In this document: positions 48,565-58,753 of the stretch, piece after piece
Layout of the letters: every line of letters starts with the position of its first letter
How positions within the stretch are numbered: position 1 is the stretch's first letter
Origin: DATFQE01 sp963738205
Lineage (GTDB): Bacteria; Actinomycetota; Thermoleophilia; Gaiellales; Gaiellaceae
Reading direction: 5' to 3'
Assembly (NCBI GenBank): GCA_963738205.1
Contig: CAVTVQ010000006.1
Coordinates: 744,001-808,000, forward strand
DNA: 64,000 bases
Position numbers and translations under genes: made by a program
The notes under the pieces: generated by a model
The model's database searches: none
The model's input: the letters and a program-made list of their open reading frames with translations, nothing else
What the model was told of the DNA's origin: nothing

Positions 48565-49730
48565 CGTCGACTTGCTGTCAGCACCTCCTCGACCGCTTCT
48601 TCGTCGTCCGACGGCTCGGTCGCGAAGCGGGTGAACCCGAGGACTCGCAGGTGCCGGGCCTTGAGGATCTCGAGCGTGTAGACCATCCAGACCGAGCCGG
48701 CGAGCACGACGAGGCCCGCGGCCGCCCCGATCAGGGCGTTCTGGAGGTCCCAGGTCCCGCCGGGGCGAGGCGGCACGAAGCGGAGCAGGATCGCGTAGGC
48801 GGACAGCGCCGCCGCCCAGATGTGCATGTACGCCGCGGCCCGGCGCTGCGAGAAGCCGATGCGCATGAAGCGGTGGTAGAAGTGATTGTGGTCGGCACCC
48901 CACGGCGCCCGCCGGTACTTCAGCCGCTTGAGCACGACGAACGACGTGTCGAGGATCGGCACGGCGATCACGAGCATCGGCGCGACGAGGGCGATCGTGG
49001 CGGCCGTTTTCAGCAGGCCCTCCACGGCGACGAGCGCGAGCAGGAAGCCCAGCGCAAGCGCGCCCGAGTCGCCCATGAACACCTTGGCCGGGTGGTAGTT
49101 GTACCGCAGGAATCCGAGCGTCGAGCCGCAGATGATCGCGGCCAGGACGGCGGCGTCCACTCGTCCGAACGACGTCGCCAGCAGAGCGAAGGATCCGGCC
49201 GCGATCGCCACGATCCCGGCCGCGAGCCCGTCCATGCCGTCGATCAGGTTGACGAGGTTCGCGAGCAGGACGACCCAGAAGATCGTCAGCGCATACCCCA
49301 GCGCGCCGATGTCGTGGTTGCCGATCAGCGGCAGCGTGATGTGGCCGAACGAGACGTCGTAGCCGACGACCGGGATCAGGGCGATCAGCGCGACGCCGAC
49401 CAGCTTCGTCCGCGGGGAGACACCGCGCAGGTCGTCGAGCAGGCCGAGCGCGGCCACGAGCAGCGTGCCGAGCAGGATGCCGAGGTACGGGCCCTCGAGG
49501 TCGAGGAAGATCACTGCCGGCACGAGGATCGCCGCGACGATCGCGACCCCGCCCGTGCGCGGGATGAAGCCGGTGTGGACGCGGGGACGGTCGCTGTCCC
49601 GCTCCTCGGTCCGGGGTGCCAGACGGGCGACGAGCGGGGTGAGCCCGAGAACGATGACGAGTGCAGCGAAGAAGCCCCACACCGCGTCTCCGTCGTAGAG
49701 GAGCGCGTGCAGCGAGTCCCTGAAGGACAT
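48561..49730 (-). CDS. WecA/TagO-like polyprenyl-phosphate GlcNAc-1-phosphate transferase
   Basis: 389 residues, about 10-11 TM. Family motifs: GLLDDLRGVSPRTKL, NLVNLIDGMDGLAAGI, NYHPAKVFMGDSGALALGF, and the HxxHR-type loop ADHNHFYHRFMRIGFS. It starts lipid-linked glycan synthesis by moving a sugar-1-phosphate to undecaprenyl phosphate. In actinobacteria wecA commonly lies just before the atp operon, as here. Confidence 0.92.
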   Translation of the reverse strand: MSFRDSLHALLYDGDAVWGFFAALVIVLGLTPLVARLAPRTEERDSDRPRVHTGFIPRTGGVAIVAAILVPAVIFLDLEGPYLGILLGTLLVAALGLLDDLRGVSPRTKLVGVALIALIPVVGYDVSFGHITLPLIGNHDIGALGYALTIFWVVLLANLVNLIDGMDGLAAGIVAIAAGSFALLATSFGRVDAAVLAAIICGSTLGFLRYNYHPAKVFMGDSGALALGFLLALVAVEGLLKTAATIALVAPMLVIAVPILDTSFVVLKRLKYRRAPWGADHNHFYHRFMRIGFSQRRAAAYMHIWAAALSAYAILLRFVPPRPGGTWDLQNALIGAAAGLVVLAGSVWMVYTLEILKARHLRVLGFTRFATEPSDDEEAVEEVLTASRR

Positions 49731-49775
49731 GCGGGCGGTTATAGCAGCGGAGGCCGCTGCTAGCATCGCCACGCC

Positions 49776-51083
49776 TTGGCCCAGGCCGTGTCTCCACGCA
49801 TCGAGTTCGACGACCGAATCGCGACCCGCGCGGCCCGCGTGGGCATCGTGGGGCTCGGCTACGCCGGGCTGCCGCTCGCGATGTCGTTCGCCGAGGCCGG
49901 CTTCGACGTCACCGGCGTCGATCTCAACGACGACCGTGTCCAGGCGATCCGCGAGAAGCAGTCGTACCTCGTGGACGTCCCGCCCGAGCGGTACGACGGT
50001 CTCGAGGAGACGCTCTCGGCCACGACCGACTACTCGGCCGTCCGCGAGCTCGACGCGCTGACGATCTGCGTGCCCACGCCGCTCTCCAAGACGAAGACGC
50101 CCGACGTGCAGTACATCGTCTCGGCAGCCGAGTCCGTGGCCGCGAACATGCGCCCGGGTCAGCTGATCGTCCTGCAGTCGACCACGTACCCGGGCACGAC
50201 GGAGGAGATCGTGCAGCCGATCCTCGAGCGCACCGGCGCCAAGGTCGGCCGTGACTTCTTCCTCGGCTACGCACCCGAGCGGGTCGACCCCGGCAACGGC
50301 GTCTACACGATCCAGAACACGCCGAAGCTCGTCGCCGGCGTGACCGAGGAGTGCCTGCGGCGCACGGAGCTGCTCTACCGCCAGATCGTGGACGTCGTCA
50401 TCCCGGTCTCGCGCCCGATGGTGGCGGAGATCGCGAAGCTCCACGAGAACACCTTCCGCGCGGTCAACATCGCGCTGGCGAACGAGCTCGCGCTCATGTG
50501 CGACCGGCTCGGGATCTCGCCCTGGGAGGTGATCGAGGCCGCGTCCAGCAAGCCGTTCGGCTTCCTCCCCCACTTCCCCGGCCCGGGCCTCGGCGGCGAT
50601 TGCATCCCGGTCGTGCCGCACTTCCTCGCCTGGCGCCTGCGCGAGTACGGCTACGCGGCGCAGCTGATCGAAGCCGCGCACGAGATCAACGCGCGCATGC
50701 CGCTGCACGTCGTCCAGAAGGTCAGCGACGCGCTGAACGACGCCGGCCTGCCGATCAAGGGCTCGCGCCTGTTGGTGCTCGGCGTGGCGTACAAGGCCAA
50801 CGTCCACGACACGCGCGAGTCGCCGAGCCTCGAGGTGATGCGGCAGCTGATCCAGCGCGGCGGCGACGTTCGCTACTGCGACCCGTGGGTGGACTTCGTC
50901 GAGCTCGACGGGCAGATGCACCGCACGGTCGAGTGGTCCGCCGACGAGGTTCGCGCCGCCGACTGCGTGATCGTGCTCACGCAGCACCGCGAGTTCGTCG
51001 AGCAGCCGCTCTGGGAGAACGCGAAGGTCGTCGTGGACACGCGCAACATCGTCCCGCCCGGGCCGACGGTCTACTCCATCTGA
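49776..51083 (+). CDS. UDP-N-acetyl-hexosamine dehydrogenase (WbpA/TviB-like)
   Basis: 435 residues from TTG 49776. GIVGLGYAGLPLAMSFAEAGFDVTGVDLN (NAD), CVPTPLSKTKTPDVQYI, APERVDPGNGVYTI and catalytic Cys in GPGLGGDCIPVVPHFLAW. VDPGN and IPVVP set this group apart from UDP-glucose dehydrogenase at 17663-18988; it probably makes UDP-GlcNAcA or UDP-ManNAcA. A GTG at 49788 is an alternative start. Confidence 0.9.
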   Translation: MAQAVSPRIEFDDRIATRAARVGIVGLGYAGLPLAMSFAEAGFDVTGVDLNDDRVQAIREKQSYLVDVPPERYDGLEETLSATTDYSAVRELDALTICVPTPLSKTKTPDVQYIVSAAESVAANMRPGQLIVLQSTTYPGTTEEIVQPILERTGAKVGRDFFLGYAPERVDPGNGVYTIQNTPKLVAGVTEECLRRTELLYRQIVDVVIPVSRPMVAEIAKLHENTFRAVNIALANELALMCDRLGISPWEVIEAASSKPFGFLPHFPGPGLGGDCIPVVPHFLAWRLREYGYAAQLIEAAHEINARMPLHVVQKVSDALNDAGLPIKGSRLLVLGVAYKANVHDTRESPSLEVMRQLIQRGGDVRYCDPWVDFVELDGQMHRTVEWSADEVRAADCVIVLTQHREFVEQPLWENAKVVVDTRNIVPPGPTVYSI

Positions 51084-51249
51084 GTGCCTCCTCAGGCGAT
51101 GCACGCCTACTTCTGGCCCGCGATCACGCGGCGCCAGGAACCACCCTCGCCCTTGCAAAGGCTCCAGAGAGCCTTTGACGCGGGCGAGTGCGGCCCCTGG
51201 CTTGGTGCTCACGACCCAGAAGCTGGGCACCATCCCCTGAAGAGGCACT
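51083..51249. repeat. 167-bp imperfect palindrome
   Basis: The left arm (51083-51164) and right arm (51169-51249) are inverted copies around a 4-base loop. Well-paired blocks: AGTGCCTCCTCAGG with CCTGAAGAGGCACT (13 of 14), CTTCTGG with CCAGAAG, GCCAGG with CCTGGC, CTCGCCC with GGGCGAG, AAAGGCTC with GAGCCTTT. The intervals are less well conserved. It starts on the stop codon of the dehydrogenase gene and ends 4 bases before the GTG of the epimerase-like gene. Confidence 0.9.
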
Positions 51250-51253
51250 AGCG

Positions 51254-52081
51254 GTGCGCGTGCTCGTGCTCGGCGCCGGCTACGTCGGCGGCGAGGTCGG
51301 CCGGCAGGCGTTGGCGCGCGGCGACGAGGTCGTGCTCGCTGACAACTGGTATGCAACCGACCGTAGGCAGCTCGACGGGCTCGACGCCCGGGTCGAGACC
51401 CTCGACATCCGCGACCGGGATGCGGTCGCTTCTCTGCTGGCTGAGGGGTTCGACCGCGTCGTGTTCCTGGCCGCGCAGGCGAGCCGCCCGCTCTCGTTCA
51501 CGGAGCCGGACTACACGGAGCAGACGAACCTCACCGGGACCCGCCGCGTCGCCGAGCTGATCCCGGCCGGGACCCTCGTCGCCTTCGGCAGCTCGCTGCA
51601 CGTCTACGGCGGCGGCCCGCGCCTGGCCGGCGAAATCGGGCCCGACCACCCATACGGGGCGCAGGACGACCTCGCGCACCTGTCCAAGATCTACGGCGAG
51701 CTCGCGCTCGACCTCAATGCCCGGCGGACCGGGTTCGACCTCGCCACGCTTCGGCTCGGGATCGTCTATGGGCCCAGCCCGGTCGAGCACGACCGGCCCG
51801 AGTCGCAAACGGTGGTCGACAAGTTCCGCCGCCTGGCCGCGGACGGCCGTGAGCTCACGGTCGACGACCCCTCCGCGACGATCGGCGTCGTCCACGTCGA
51901 GGACGCGGCGCGAATCCTGCTCGAGGCAGGCTCGGGAACCGCGAACGTCGTGGCCGAGACGCTTACGGTTGGCGACGTGGCGGCGCTCGTGCGCGTCGAG
52001 CCGGCCACGGGCACGCCGACCTGCACGTACTCGTCGCCGTTCGCCTACGAGCACAGCGTGCGCGAGTACCTGGGCGGATGA
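51254..52081 (+). CDS. SDR-family NAD-dependent epimerase/dehydratase-like protein, atypical
   Basis: 275 residues from GTG 51254. Rossmann start VRVLVLGAGYVGGEVGRQAL, VVFLAAQASRPL, FGSSLHVYGGG. The YxxxK signature of extended SDRs reads LAHLSKIYGEL, so the residue four before the Lys is Ala, not the catalytic Tyr. It may be inactive or bind sugar-nucleotide without hydride chemistry of the usual type. It follows the 167-bp palindrome. Confidence 0.8.
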   Translation: MRVLVLGAGYVGGEVGRQALARGDEVVLADNWYATDRRQLDGLDARVETLDIRDRDAVASLLAEGFDRVVFLAAQASRPLSFTEPDYTEQTNLTGTRRVAELIPAGTLVAFGSSLHVYGGGPRLAGEIGPDHPYGAQDDLAHLSKIYGELALDLNARRTGFDLATLRLGIVYGPSPVEHDRPESQTVVDKFRRLAADGRELTVDDPSATIGVVHVEDAARILLEAGSGTANVVAETLTVGDVAALVRVEPATGTPTCTYSSPFAYEHSVREYLGG

Positions 52082-52956
52082 AGCTGCTCGTCACCGGCGC
52101 GACCGGCTTCCTCGGCTGGCGCTCGACCGTCCTGCTGCGCGAGGCCGGCCACGACGTCGTTCCTGTTGCTCGGCCGGGTGCGACGCGGCGCGCGCATTCC
52201 GCGGATCTCGGAGCCGTCGAGCTCGACGCGGGCGGCCCGGAGATCGGGGAGCTCGTGGCGGGCGCGGACGCCGTCCTGCACTTCGCGGGGATCCCCGATC
52301 CGGCGCGCGCGCGCGAGGATCCTCGGCGAGCGATACGGGAGAACGCAGGCACGACGGCGAACCTGCTCGAGGCGTGCGCTGCTCATGGTGCCGGCCTCGT
52401 GTACCCGTCGACCATCCGCGCCGCGGTCGAGCCCCCGCCCGACGTGTATGCCCTGTCGAAGCGGCTTGGCGAGACGGTGGCGCGCCTGCATTCGGCGCCG
52501 GCGGCGATCGTCCGGCTGACCTCGGTGTTCGGGCCGGGCCAGGTGGCGTGGGAGGGCGCGACCGGGGCGATCGCGCGCTTCGCGGCCGACGCGCTCGCCC
52601 GCCGGCCGATCGTCATCGACGGCAACCCCGAGCGGACGCGGGACTTCGTCTACGTGGACGACGTCGTGCCCGCACTCGAGACGATCGTGCGTGAAGGGCT
52701 CTGGGGCGAGACGTTCACGCTGGCGAGCGGGCGGCCGGCCTCGCTCCGGCGGGCAGCGGAGCTGGTGGTCGCAGCGGTCGGCGGTGACGTGCCGATCGAG
52801 ACCCCGGGAGGGACGCTCGCCCCCGGCGAGAACGAGAGCTACGTGGGGAACCGGGGCGGAGGCCGGTGGCTACCCTTCGACGTCCGCCCGCTCGAAGACG
52901 CTGTACCGCTCTATGTCGACTGGCTTCGTTCTTCTCAAAGCAGCGCCGGACGCTGA
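52078..52956 (+). CDS. NAD-dependent sugar epimerase/dehydratase
   Basis: 292 residues. KLLVTGATGFLGWRSTVLLREAGHDVV (NAD), PSTIRAAVEPPP then YALSKRLGET (intact YxxxK), FGPGQVAWEGATGAI, DFVYVDDVVPALE. ATGA overlap with the upstream SDR. The likely product is a modified UDP-sugar, but the substrate is unknown. Confidence 0.87.
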   Translation: MKLLVTGATGFLGWRSTVLLREAGHDVVPVARPGATRRAHSADLGAVELDAGGPEIGELVAGADAVLHFAGIPDPARAREDPRRAIRENAGTTANLLEACAAHGAGLVYPSTIRAAVEPPPDVYALSKRLGETVARLHSAPAAIVRLTSVFGPGQVAWEGATGAIARFAADALARRPIVIDGNPERTRDFVYVDDVVPALETIVREGLWGETFTLASGRPASLRRAAELVVAAVGGDVPIETPGGTLAPGENESYVGNRGGGRWLPFDVRPLEDAVPLYVDWLRSSQSSAGR

Positions 52957-54896
52957 TCAGCTCGCAGACCGCCTCGACGGGCGGTCCGTGGCGCGGCGTC
53001 GAGCTCGGGCTGAACACGGCGCACGTCGCGTCGGAGCGCGCGCTCGCCCGCGCCATCGAGGTATCGCTGCGGGCACTGGACGGGCTAGGCATGGCCGTCA
53101 CTGCCGAGGCTCCGCTGGCGTGGCCGAGCGGCGCGTTCGTCAGTGTCGACCGGCTCGACGACGAGGCGCGCACGGGGCTCGAGCGCAGCGTCGAGTTCGC
53201 GGCGGCAGTCGGCTCGCCGGTGCTCACGGTGCACCTCTTCGTCCCCCGGTCGCCGGCCGACTTCTCGACGACCCTGGACGAGGACGGGGTGGGGCGGTTC
53301 CTGCGCTTCTACGCCGAGACCTGCCTGGCGCGCGGGGTGACGCCCCTGATCGAGAACGTGCCGTCGGTGCTGCGAATGCGAACCGGCGGCGTCTTTCTGT
53401 CGCCGATCGGCGGCCACTGGCGCGACCTGCTCGACTGGCGCGAACGAGTGCCGGAGCTTGGTTTCACGCTCGACACGTCCCACGCGGCACTCTTCCGCTC
53501 GTTCGCGGCGGCGTATCCGACGCTGTTCCGGCTGGCCTCCGAGGACGACCTCGACCTCGCGCGCTACGTCGAGGAGCTCGGGCCGCACGCTCAGGTGGCC
53601 CACGTGTCCGACGCGCACGGGCTCCTCGGTGAAGGCCTGCCGTATGGGCGGGGGGAGCTCGACCTCGACCCCGTCGTCCGACGCTTGGGCGAGCTCGTGC
53701 CGTACGTCGTCGCCGAGATCGCCGAGCCCGACCACCTGCGGTCGGTGGACATGAAGGCCGGCTACCGGGCGATCGAGCGGGCACTTGCCAAGCCCGCTGC
53801 TCCGCTTCGGCGAGCGGTGCCGCGCGTGCCGGCGGACGACTTCGACTGGCAGGCCGTGCTCGGCCGGCGCGATCCGGTGCCCGCGCTCCTCGAGCTGCAG
53901 GAGCGGTTCGGCGGCCGGCGCATCCTGCTCACCGGCGGCGGCGGCTCGATCGGGCGGGCGCTGAGCACCTTCGTCCTCGGCTTCCGGCCCGAGCACGTGA
54001 CGATCGTGGACGGGCACGAGGGCTCGCTGATCGCCGACCGTCGTGGCCGGCCGGCCGAGGCGCTCGACCGCGTGTCGCACGTCCTGTGCGACATCCGGGA
54101 CTCCGGCCGCCTCCTCCGCGAGCTGTCGGCTGCGCGGCCCGACGTGGTCTTCCACCTCGCCGCCTACAAGCACGTCGATTGGGCCGAGGTCTATCCGGAC
54201 GAGTTCGTCGACAACAACCTGCACGGCAGCTGGTCGCTGCTTCGGGCTTCCGAGGCCGCGGGCGTCGAGACCGTCGTCGTCGCCTCGACGGACAAGGCGG
54301 CGCTGGCGGCGAGCTTCTACGGGCGCACGAAGCGCTTCATGGAGCAGCTCACGGCGTACGCAGCCCGGCGCGCCGGAGCGCAGCGGATCGCAGTGCGCTT
54401 CGTCAACGTCCTCGGCTCCGCCGGCAGCGCCTCCGAACTCTTCCTGCGCCAGGCGCGCGCGGACGTGCCGCTGACCGTGACGGACACCGGGATGACGCGC
54501 TACTGGATCACGATGGCGCACGCCGCGACGCTCGCCGCCCACGGCGCGCTGCTCGCAGGCGAAGGGATCGCGCTCGCGACCGCGTCCGACCCGACCGTTC
54601 TCACCGTGGGCGAGCTGGCCGGGCGGATCTGGCACGAGGCCGGCCGCGAGGGCTCGCCGGCGATCGACCTGCTCGGGATCCGTCGCGGCGAGACGCTGAG
54701 CGAGGTGCTGATCGCTCCCGGCGAGGAGCTCGGCGGCGAGCGCCACCAGGGCATCGCGGCGATCGAAGGCGATGGTTCCGTGGCGGGCGCTGCGTGGGTC
54801 GCCGAGCGGCTGTCAGCGGATGCGACGCGCGAGGAAGCCCGCAGCGTGTGGCTCGAGGCGATGCGCCGCCCCGGCCTCGTTGCCGCGCCCCGCTAG
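52953..54896 (+). CDS. Fusion of a TIM-barrel domain with a CapD/FlaA1-like dehydratase
   Basis: 647 residues from CTG 52953 (CTGA overlap). N-terminal half (about 15-290) is a xylose-isomerase-like TIM barrel: VELGLNTAHVASERALARAIE, PVLTVHLFVPRS, LIENVPSVLRMRTGG, LGFTLDTSHAALF, VAHVSDAHGL, VVAEIAEPDHLRS. C-terminal half (about 325-647) is a Polysacc_synt_2 dehydratase: ILLTGGGGSIGRAL, VFHLAAYKHVDWAEVYPDEFVDNN, ASTDKAALAASFYGRTKRF, FVNVLGSAGSASELFLRQ. This joins two sugar-handling folds usually made separately. The Tyr of YxxxK is present. ATG/GTG starts are lacking near the junction. Confidence 0.85.
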   Translation: MISSQTASTGGPWRGVELGLNTAHVASERALARAIEVSLRALDGLGMAVTAEAPLAWPSGAFVSVDRLDDEARTGLERSVEFAAAVGSPVLTVHLFVPRSPADFSTTLDEDGVGRFLRFYAETCLARGVTPLIENVPSVLRMRTGGVFLSPIGGHWRDLLDWRERVPELGFTLDTSHAALFRSFAAAYPTLFRLASEDDLDLARYVEELGPHAQVAHVSDAHGLLGEGLPYGRGELDLDPVVRRLGELVPYVVAEIAEPDHLRSVDMKAGYRAIERALAKPAAPLRRAVPRVPADDFDWQAVLGRRDPVPALLELQERFGGRRILLTGGGGSIGRALSTFVLGFRPEHVTIVDGHEGSLIADRRGRPAEALDRVSHVLCDIRDSGRLLRELSAARPDVVFHLAAYKHVDWAEVYPDEFVDNNLHGSWSLLRASEAAGVETVVVASTDKAALAASFYGRTKRFMEQLTAYAARRAGAQRIAVRFVNVLGSAGSASELFLRQARADVPLTVTDTGMTRYWITMAHAATLAAHGALLAGEGIALATASDPTVLTVGELAGRIWHEAGREGSPAIDLLGIRRGETLSEVLIAPGEELGGERHQGIAAIEGDGSVAGAAWVAERLSADATREEARSVWLEAMRRPGLVAAPR

Positions 54897-55294
54897 GGCT
54901 GCAACCAGTCCCGATAGGGCGGCTCGCGCCGCTCGACCTGGTTCCAGTAGTCGCGGTGGTCGATCACGAGTCCGTCGGCGTCGAAGCGCAGGACGGACGT
55001 GCCCGCGAGCGTGACCGGCGTGCCGCCCTCGACCCAGCTGGCCCACCACTCGACGGCCGCTCGGTCGCCGGAGACGATCGGCTCACCGAACGAACACTCG
55101 ATCCCCTCCTCGAGGCCGAACTCCCGCTCGAGATACCCGCGAACTCCGGCGAGGCCGAGATCCGGCTCACGGAACGCAAGCGCGCGATACGGCACCGAGT
55201 CCGCGTACAGGGCGACGATCGCCTCGGAGTCGCGCGCGGGCCAGGAGCGTTGCCACGTGTCGGCCCAGCGGCGGGCGGCCTCGGTCGTGTCCAC
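54893..55294 (-). CDS. SnoaL/NTF2-like protein
   Basis: 133 residues from GTG 55294. NTF2 fold of nuclear-transport-factor/SnoaL type: ARRWADTWQRSWPARDSEAIVALYADSVPYRALAFREPD, GDRAAVEWWASWVEG, LRFDADGLVIDHRDYWNQ. No catalytic residues can be assigned. Stop overlaps the stop of the fusion gene (convergent). Confidence 0.8.
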   Translation of the reverse strand: MDTTEAARRWADTWQRSWPARDSEAIVALYADSVPYRALAFREPDLGLAGVRGYLEREFGLEEGIECSFGEPIVSGDRAAVEWWASWVEGGTPVTLAGTSVLRFDADGLVIDHRDYWNQVERREPPYRDWLQP

Positions 55295-55299
55295 GGCCG

Positions 55300-55943
55300 C
55301 TACCGGGTGCCGTAGAGCCGGTCCCCCGCGTCGCCGAGACCCGGGACGATGTAGCCCCGCTCGTTCAGGCCGCGGTCGATCGACGCCGTGACGATGCGGA
55401 CGTCGGGGTGGTCGGAGTGGACGCGCTCGATGCCCTCGGGCGCGGAGACGAGCGTCACCAGCGTGACCGAGCGCGCGCCGCCGTCCTTGACCCGCTGGAT
55501 CGCGGCCACGCTCGAGTTGCCGGTCGCGAGCATCGGGTCGAGCACGATCGCGTCGCGCTCGGCGAGGTCGGTCGGCAGCTTCACGTAGTACTCGACCGGC
55601 TCGAGGGTCTCCTCGTCGCGGTAGAGGCCGATGAAGCCGACCCGCGCGCCCGAGACGAGCGAGAGGACGCCGTCGAGCATCCCCATCCCCGCTCGCAGCA
55701 CCGGGCAGACCGCCACCTTCTTGCCCGAGATCCGCTGCACCGTCGTCTTCTCGAGCGGCGTCTCGATCTCGACGTCCTCGGTGGGGAAGTCCTTGGTCGC
55801 CTCGTAGGTGAGCAGGAGCGTGACCTCGTTCGCGATCTTGCGGAAGTGGACGGTCGGCGTGTCCTTCTCGCGCAGGTACGAGAGCTTGTGCTGGACCAGT
55901 GGATGCGTGACCTCGATCACGCGCTCGGTCGCCACGGAGGCGC

Positions 55944-55947
<4 letters not shown>
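55300..55947 (-). CDS. upp: Uracil phosphoribosyltransferase
   Basis: 215 residues. Salvages uracil to UMP using PRPP. HPLVQHKLSYLREKDTPTVHFRKIANEV, CPVLRAGMGMLDG, the PRPP loop DPMLATGNSSVAAI, and C-terminal uracil loop ERGYIVPGLGDAGDRLYG. Overlaps the glyA stop (ATGA). Confidence 0.97.
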
Positions 55948-57251
<1,304 letters not shown>

Positions 57252-57269
57252 CGTACTCGGCCGTGCGGC

Positions 57270-57896
57270 CTACATCGGTCGCCCTCGTGGGGCTCCTGTG
57301 CGTGCGAGCCCGCCCACGCGCGCGAGCGCCTCCGCGGCCGGAACCGCACCCTCACGCACGACGACAGGCTCTCGGCCGGTGAGGTCGATCACCGTGGATG
57401 CCGTTCCCGGCAGCTCGCCGCCGTCGACCAGCGCGGCCGCCCGGTCCCTGATCTCGGCGGGCACGTCGTCGAGGGTGCGCGGGTCCGGCCCACCGTGCAC
57501 GTTCGCGCTCGTCGCGGCGACGGCCCCGACGCGGCTGAGCACCTCGGCCGCCGGGCCGGGGAGCTCCGGCACCCGCACGCCGAGCGTCTCGGGCCGCGAG
57601 CCCGCCAGCCAGCGAAAACGACGCGCCGGGTTCGGCAGCACGAGCGTGTAGGGGCCGGGCAGAAGCTCGCGAATGAGCTCGCCGGAGCGGCCGCGCAGCT
57701 CGGGAACGCATTCGAGCAACAGCTCGACGCTCTCGGCCAGGAGAGCGATCGGCTGCGCCTCGTCTCGGCCTTTCAGCCGCGCGAGCCGCTCCACCGGCTC
57801 GGCGCGGTACGGCGTCGTGCAGAGCCCGTACACGGTGTCGGTCGGCAGCACGACCGGCCTGCCGGCCCGGATCGCCTCGACCGCACGGTCGATCAC
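57270..57896 (-). CDS. tsaC: Threonylcarbamoyl-AMP synthase (TsaC/Sua5 family)
   Basis: 208 residues from GTG 57896. Makes the TC-AMP intermediate for t6A in tRNA. Motifs: LPTDTVYGLCTTPYR, RLKGRDEAQPIALL, LPGPYTLVLPNP, VGAVAATSANVHGGPDP and ASTVIDLTG. GTGA overlap with the upstream hydrolase gene. Confidence 0.93.
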   Translation of the reverse strand: MIDRAVEAIRAGRPVVLPTDTVYGLCTTPYRAEPVERLARLKGRDEAQPIALLAESVELLLECVPELRGRSGELIRELLPGPYTLVLPNPARRFRWLAGSRPETLGVRVPELPGPAAEVLSRVGAVAATSANVHGGPDPRTLDDVPAEIRDRAAALVDGGELPGTASTVIDLTGREPVVVREGAVPAAEALARVGGLARTGAPRGRPM

Positions 57897-58753
57897 TGCA
57901 CCACGCCGAGGAAGCGCAGGACCGACTCGCGGAAGCGCTCGCGGGCCTCGACGAAGACGAAGTGGCCGGTGTTCGGGAGGATCACGAGCTCGACGTCGCT
58001 CATCGCGGCCGCGAGCTCCCTGGCGCAGACCGGCCCGGTGATGAAGTCCTCCTCGCCGGTGATCACGAGCGTCGGCGCCTCGACGAGGGCGAGATCCGAG
58101 CGATAGTCGAAGCTCCCGAGCAGCTCCGAGTTGAACAGCAGCAGCGGATCCGGATTCGGGATCTCGGCCTTCAGGGTCTCGAGATAGGCCGCCTCCGTGG
58201 CGCCAAACCGGGCGAAGTAGAAGCGAAACTCGCGCCACGCGAGCTCGGCGAGCTCCTCCGGGGTCGAGTACTGCCCCGCTCCCTCGGCCTCCAGCGCGGC
58301 GAGTGCGTCCTCGTACCACGGCTCGCCGGACCGCTTCTCCACCCCGGCCCGCATCGCCGCCTCGTGCTCGGCGGCGAAGCGTGTCGCGGTGCTGGCGAGG
58401 ACGAGCCGCTCGACGCGGTCGGGATAGCGCGCGGCATACCCCTGGGCGACCATGCCACCGTGCGAGTGGCCGAGCAGGTTCAGCCGCTCGAGGGCCAGGT
58501 GGCGCCGCAGCGCCTCGACGTCGTCGACGTAGTCCGCGAACTGGTACGCCCGCGGGTCGGCCGGCGGATCCGAGCCACCTGTACCGCGCGGTTGCAGGAG
58601 CACGAGCCGCAGGTGGTCACCGAGGCCGGCGAGATCGCCGAAGTACAGCGACGAGAAGCCCGGGCCGCCCGGGTGGCAGACGAGGGTCGGCCCGTCTCCG
58701 ACGACCTCGTACGCGAGCCGGCGGCCGTCGGAGGTCGTAAGCGCCGCGGTCAC
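57893..58753 (-). CDS. Alpha/beta hydrolase, proline-iminopeptidase-like
   Basis: 286 residues from GTG 58753. Nucleophile in LLGHSHGGMVAQGYA, oxyanion-hole HPGGPGFSS, Asp in ITGEEDFITG, His in LPNTGHFVFVEA. HGGPG-like start and length fit proline iminopeptidase or related esterases. Overlaps prmC by GTGA. Substrate not known. Confidence 0.87.
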   Translation of the reverse strand: MTAALTTSDGRRLAYEVVGDGPTLVCHPGGPGFSSLYFGDLAGLGDHLRLVLLQPRGTGGSDPPADPRAYQFADYVDDVEALRRHLALERLNLLGHSHGGMVAQGYAARYPDRVERLVLASTATRFAAEHEAAMRAGVEKRSGEPWYEDALAALEAEGAGQYSTPEELAELAWREFRFYFARFGATEAAYLETLKAEIPNPDPLLLFNSELLGSFDYRSDLALVEAPTLVITGEEDFITGPVCARELAAAMSDVELVILPNTGHFVFVEARERFRESVLRFLGVVQ

